Source: Caldifarciminota bacterium (lineage in GTDB: Bacteria > Hydrothermota > Tepidihabitantia > Tepidihabitantales > JAOUPE01). Taken from it: DNA of 14,656 nt. The translations under genes were made by a program, and so were the position numbers. Of the stretch, positions 12,389-14,656 are shown piece by piece. The stretch is taken from assembly GCA_029880025.1 (NCBI GenBank), contig JAOUPE010000015.1, positions 1 to 14,656 of the forward strand. The letters are read 5' to 3'. Each line of letters opens with the position of its first letter. The stretch's first letter is position 1. Under the pieces are notes generated by a model, which saw only the letters and a list, made by a program, of their open reading frames with translations, was not told where the DNA came from and searched no databases.

Positions 12389-13767
12389 AAAGATTGCTTT
12401 TATTTTTACCTATCATTCTCTACGCTCAAGTCATAGACACGGTTATCCCGCTCTATGACCAACCTCGAGAACGACTTTTTTATATCCCGGAAGGCAATAA
12501 ATTATATATCAATCTTGACCGATCTCGACGACTTTTAGTTTTAGACTGTTCTACCTATTCAATTAGAAAAATTATCCAAATACCGCCCAGCTTCCCATGT
12601 GCAGCTTATGCAGTTTGGAATCCGCGAAGAAATAAGATATATTATATATTCAATGAGGGACCAGATAGCATTGCGGTCATTGATAATCGCACCGACTCGA
12701 TAATCAAATGGATTAATTTCTATAGTCCAGCGCCTCCTTGTTATAATTCAAAAGATGATAAAGTTTATGTAACCAACGGTATGTCTGTTGCAGTAATAGA
12801 TTGCGAAACCGATTCAATAATAAAAATAATACCACCTCAGCCAAATTATTTAGGTGGGTTTGTAATGTGGGATTCTATTGGAAACAAGGTTTATTGTGGC
12901 AGTTTGCCAGATAAAGTAATAGCCATCAATTGTACAAATGATTCGGTTATTGCGGTAATTAGTACAGGAGTATCATCTCCTTACGATGCAGTCCATAACG
13001 CTGAAAGAAGAAAAATATATGTTGCTGGTGCATCCGGACGAAATGGAGCAGTGATTGATGCAATTGGCGATACACTAATAAAAAATATCTATCCAATTTC
13101 CTTTTTTGCGGATTGCCAATCACTAATCTGGAACAGATATGAAGATAAAATATATTGGCCAGGGTGGTATGGTTTATATATCATTGACTGTCAAACAGAT
13201 ACAATAATTAAGACAATAAATACTTCATTAGTTTTTGATGGTTTACGGTTAGCCCATTTAAGAAATCGGTTATACATCGCTTCCATTGATACTGCCAGTC
13301 CGGGTTATTATGACATCATCCTTAAAGTTCTCGACTGCCAAAACGATTCAGTCATTTCTCAAATTAGATTTGGGGGACTTGGCAAGGGTATGGAATATGA
13401 CGCAAGAAACCAACGGATATATATTGGTGATGTTATCGATTCAGCACTCTATGTGATAAGAGATGAGATACCGGGGATTGAAGAGATTGCTTCGCTACCG
13501 CTCGCAATGACAAATGGTATTGAAATATATCCGAATCCGGCAAGGTCGTTTCTTGCTATCCACTTACCGTTGTCCACTGAACGACAATCAAACTTAGGCG
13601 GACTAAAAATCTTTGATGTTTCAGGAAAGATGGTAAAAGAGATTGCCACGCCTTCGGCTCGCAATGACGAAATGGGTGAAGCAAAAATATCCCTGAAAGA
13701 AATAAATCCAGGTATCTACTTCCTAAGACTGGGCAAGGAGACCAAGAAGTTCCTCGTTGTTAAATAA
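12385..13767 (+). CDS. Secreted beta-propeller protein with type IX-like C-terminal sorting domain
   Basis: A predicted exported 460-aa protein. MKRLLLFLPIILYAQ is a short signal peptide, with cleavage probably after Ala14. The body has about seven or eight degenerate YVTN-like repeats, recognisable by NK[IVL]Y, then IDC.TDSIIK (for example VAVIDCETDSIIKI and LYIIDCQTDTIIKT), so a full propeller is likely. After the linker GIEEIA, a sorting domain contains YPNPARSFLAIHLP, KIFDVSGKMVKE, GIYFLRLGKETKKFLVVK. This tail closely matches the one at 609-1643, but the blades are much more diverged. Two palindromic repeats lie within the tail region. Own promoter upstream; function and ligand unknown. 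Confidence 0.85.
   Translation: MKRLLLFLPIILYAQVIDTVIPLYDQPRERLFYIPEGNKLYINLDRSRRLLVLDCSTYSIRKIIQIPPSFPCAAYAVWNPRRNKIYYIFNEGPDSIAVIDNRTDSIIKWINFYSPAPPCYNSKDDKVYVTNGMSVAVIDCETDSIIKIIPPQPNYLGGFVMWDSIGNKVYCGSLPDKVIAINCTNDSVIAVISTGVSSPYDAVHNAERRKIYVAGASGRNGAVIDAIGDTLIKNIYPISFFADCQSLIWNRYEDKIYWPGWYGLYIIDCQTDTIIKTINTSLVFDGLRLAHLRNRLYIASIDTASPGYYDIILKVLDCQNDSVISQIRFGGLGKGMEYDARNQRIYIGDVIDSALYVIRDEIPGIEEIASLPLAMTNGIEIYPNPARSFLAIHLPLSTERQSNLGGLKIFDVSGKMVKEIATPSARNDEMGEAKISLKEINPGIYFLRLGKETKKFLVVK
13483..13511 (+). repeat. Intragenic ATTGC/GCAAT palindromic repeat, copy 1
   Basis: GAGATTGCTTCGC, four bases (TACC), then GCTCGCAATGAC form a stem with ATTGC/GCAAT ends. This is the type of widespread REP-like repeat whose opposite-strand translation gives VIASGSEAIS. 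Here it encodes EIASLPLAMT in the linker before the sorting domain. Confidence 0.65.
13639..13669 (+). repeat. Intragenic ATTGC/GCAAT palindromic repeat, copy 2
   Basis: GAGATTGCCACGCC, then TTC, then GGCTCGCAATGACG: stems ATTGC/GCAAT and GCC/GGC. It encodes EIATPSARND within the sorting domain. The same strand and the same initial reading frame as copy 1 are used, but one extra base shifts the downstream reading relative to it. Confidence 0.65.
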
Positions 13768-13775
13768 GCCGAAAG

Positions 13776-13792
13776 ACCCGCCCTTGGTGGGT
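13776..13792 (+). terminator. Hairpin just after the second propeller gene
   Basis: ACCCGCC-CTT-GGTGGGT makes a 7-bp stem (one G-U pair) with a 3-nt loop, 8 nt after the stop. No U-tract follows, so it is a weak terminator candidate or an mRNA-stabilising 3' hairpin. Confidence 0.4.
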
Positions 13793-14315
13793 ATCCTACC
13801 CCCTAACCTACTCCCTACAATATCCTTCAGAGCATAAGAGGTAATTATTTCTCATAATGCTCATATTATACTATTCCTGAATACGTGCGTGGATAATACC
13901 AAAAGCTCTTGACCCGGTTAGAAAATTTGTTAGAGTTTTTGCTTAATTCAACTATTGAGCGAAATGAAATTAACAACGAAGATTTCTAACGGGATTGACT
14001 GGTTTGCTTCAATAATTATAATGTCATTAATGAATCTAACAAATTTCTATGAAATCCGAAGAATAGGTGCAAGCCAATATCAGGACAAAACCTATAAGCA
14101 AGCTAACAAGAGGAATAAGGGAAATTTTAAAATTCAAGACCCTGCCCTTTATGTTTTATTGTAATACGAGTGCTTGGGCTTGAAACCGCGAGAGGATTTT
14201 ATACTGCTGTGACAAGAGAGAGGTTTCTTATATGGAAACCGTATAAACAATAGTTAGCGCATCATGATTCAATCATACGTTCATTAAAATATCATTCATG
14301 CAGGCTTAGTATGAA
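13793..14315. other. About 520 bp without a convincing gene
   Basis: The longest frame (ATG 13964 to TAA 14164, 66 aa; starts MKLTTKISNGIDWFASIIIM) has no ribosome-binding site and no similarity I recognise; it has a short hydrophobic stretch only. Upstream, TTGACC (13909-13914) and TAGAGT (13931) make a poor promoter. Near the end, GAAACC (14182), GGTTTC (14222) and GAAACC (14235) can form two mutually exclusive stems. I see no tRNA, no insertion sequence and no CRISPR here. Confidence 0.5.
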
Positions 14316-14656
14316 ATGAAACAAAATATCTCAAGTTTGATTGAAAAACTGGGCAAAAACAATATATCCGCCCTCTACGTGCAAAACCGAATGCAGGCTT
14401 TCGAGAAGGTAATGTCAATGATACCCGAGGGCAGTGTCGTTGGATTTGGTGATTCAGTTACACTGAGACAAATTGGTGTTGTAGAGGCTTTGGAGAAAGG
14501 CAACTATACGTTTCTAAATCCCTGGCAGGACGGAATTACCCTTGAAGAGAACATCAAGCTTAAGAAGCGAGCATTGACTTCAGACATATTTGTAACCGGT
14601 ACCAATGCACTGACTATGGATGGTAAAATTATCAACATGGATGCACTTGGTAACCG
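14316..14656 (+). CDS. LUD-domain protein (LutC/YkgG-like), N-terminal part, partial
   Basis: The gene runs off the right edge after 113 codons. It starts at ATG 14316; an in-frame TAG at 14307-14309 excludes an earlier start. The product begins MKQNISSLIEKLGKNNISAL and contains a helix with VQNRMQAFEKVMSMIPEGS. Next come VVGFGDSVTLRQIG and the typical family segment DIFVTGTNALTMDGKIINMD followed by ALGNR. This is characteristic of LUD (DUF162) proteins, which include LutC and LutB of lactate utilisation, and of many stand-alone members of unknown role. Without neighbours to the right, a lactate function cannot be assigned. No clear Shine-Dalgarno is visible. Confidence 0.85.
   Translation, partial: MKQNISSLIEKLGKNNISALYVQNRMQAFEKVMSMIPEGSVVGFGDSVTLRQIGVVEALEKGNYTFLNPWQDGITLEENIKLKKRALTSDIFVTGTNALTMDGKIINMDALGN

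Noticed and set aside
13449..13664. Minus-strand 71-aa ORF reading VIASGSEAIS
   Set aside because: This is the familiar opposite-strand translation of the palindromic repeat inside a real plus-strand gene.
13955..14164. 69-aa ORF in the gap after the second propeller gene
   Set aside because: It has a TTG start, no ribosome-binding site and no recognisable similarity; only a short hydrophobic run. It is mentioned in the intergenic entry but not called as a gene.

Overview
The window is bacterial and carries a chaperone plus 'macromolecular synthesis' gene block. The organism looks like a Gram-negative-type (diderm) lineage that uses type IX-like C-terminal sorting domains. Two secreted YVTN-type beta-propeller proteins end in the tail pattern YPNP...KIFDVSGK.VK...GIYFLRLGK...KFLV.K. 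DnaK carries the N-terminal insert typical of Gram-negative DnaKs. I infer a member of the FCB/WOR-3 (Stahlbacteria)-like candidate phyla. That placement rests on pattern memory, not on a search, and no rRNA or tRNA is present to test it.

Layout. Positions 1-129 hold the end of an MGMT-family (alkyltransferase DNA-binding-domain) protein. Positions 130-608 are non-coding and contain an interspersed ~10-bp-periodic repeat (131-170) and a 12-bp minisatellite (about 289-516). A secreted five-blade propeller protein is on the minus strand (609-1643). Between it and grpE lie two divergent promoters, a palindrome and a second, inverted copy of the interspersed repeat. On the plus strand follow grpE, dnaK, dnaJ, rpsU, mutS2, dnaG and rpoD (2098-12092), all co-directional. 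A 292-bp AT-rich region with hairpins and a promoter leads to the second secreted propeller protein (12385-13767). After about 550 bp with no convincing gene, the window ends inside a LUD-domain (LutC/YkgG-like) gene.

How it fits together. GrpE, DnaK and DnaJ form the Hsp70 machine. rpsU-dnaG-rpoD is the classic translation/replication/transcription operon, here with mutS2 inserted between rpsU and dnaG. A TTGACG-N16-TATAAT promoter precedes grpE. rpoD has its own extended -10 promoter followed by a perfect 17-bp palindrome. No CIRCE element is visible.

The most unusual content is repeat biology rather than a new enzyme system. (1) Two repeat families are built from roughly 10-bp-phased motifs. 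One lies inverted on either side of the first propeller gene; the other lies exactly where the ribosome-binding sites of dnaJ and dnaG should be. (2) A palindromic ATTGC...GCAAT repeat occurs twice inside the coding sequence of the second propeller's sorting-domain region. (3) A heptamer microsatellite encodes a signal-peptide core. (4) An exact 126-bp periodicity builds the first propeller. I see no clear novel multi-gene system. Small translated candidates (51 aa before rpsU, 8 aa before the second propeller gene) and the rpsU leader are the best places for new regulation.
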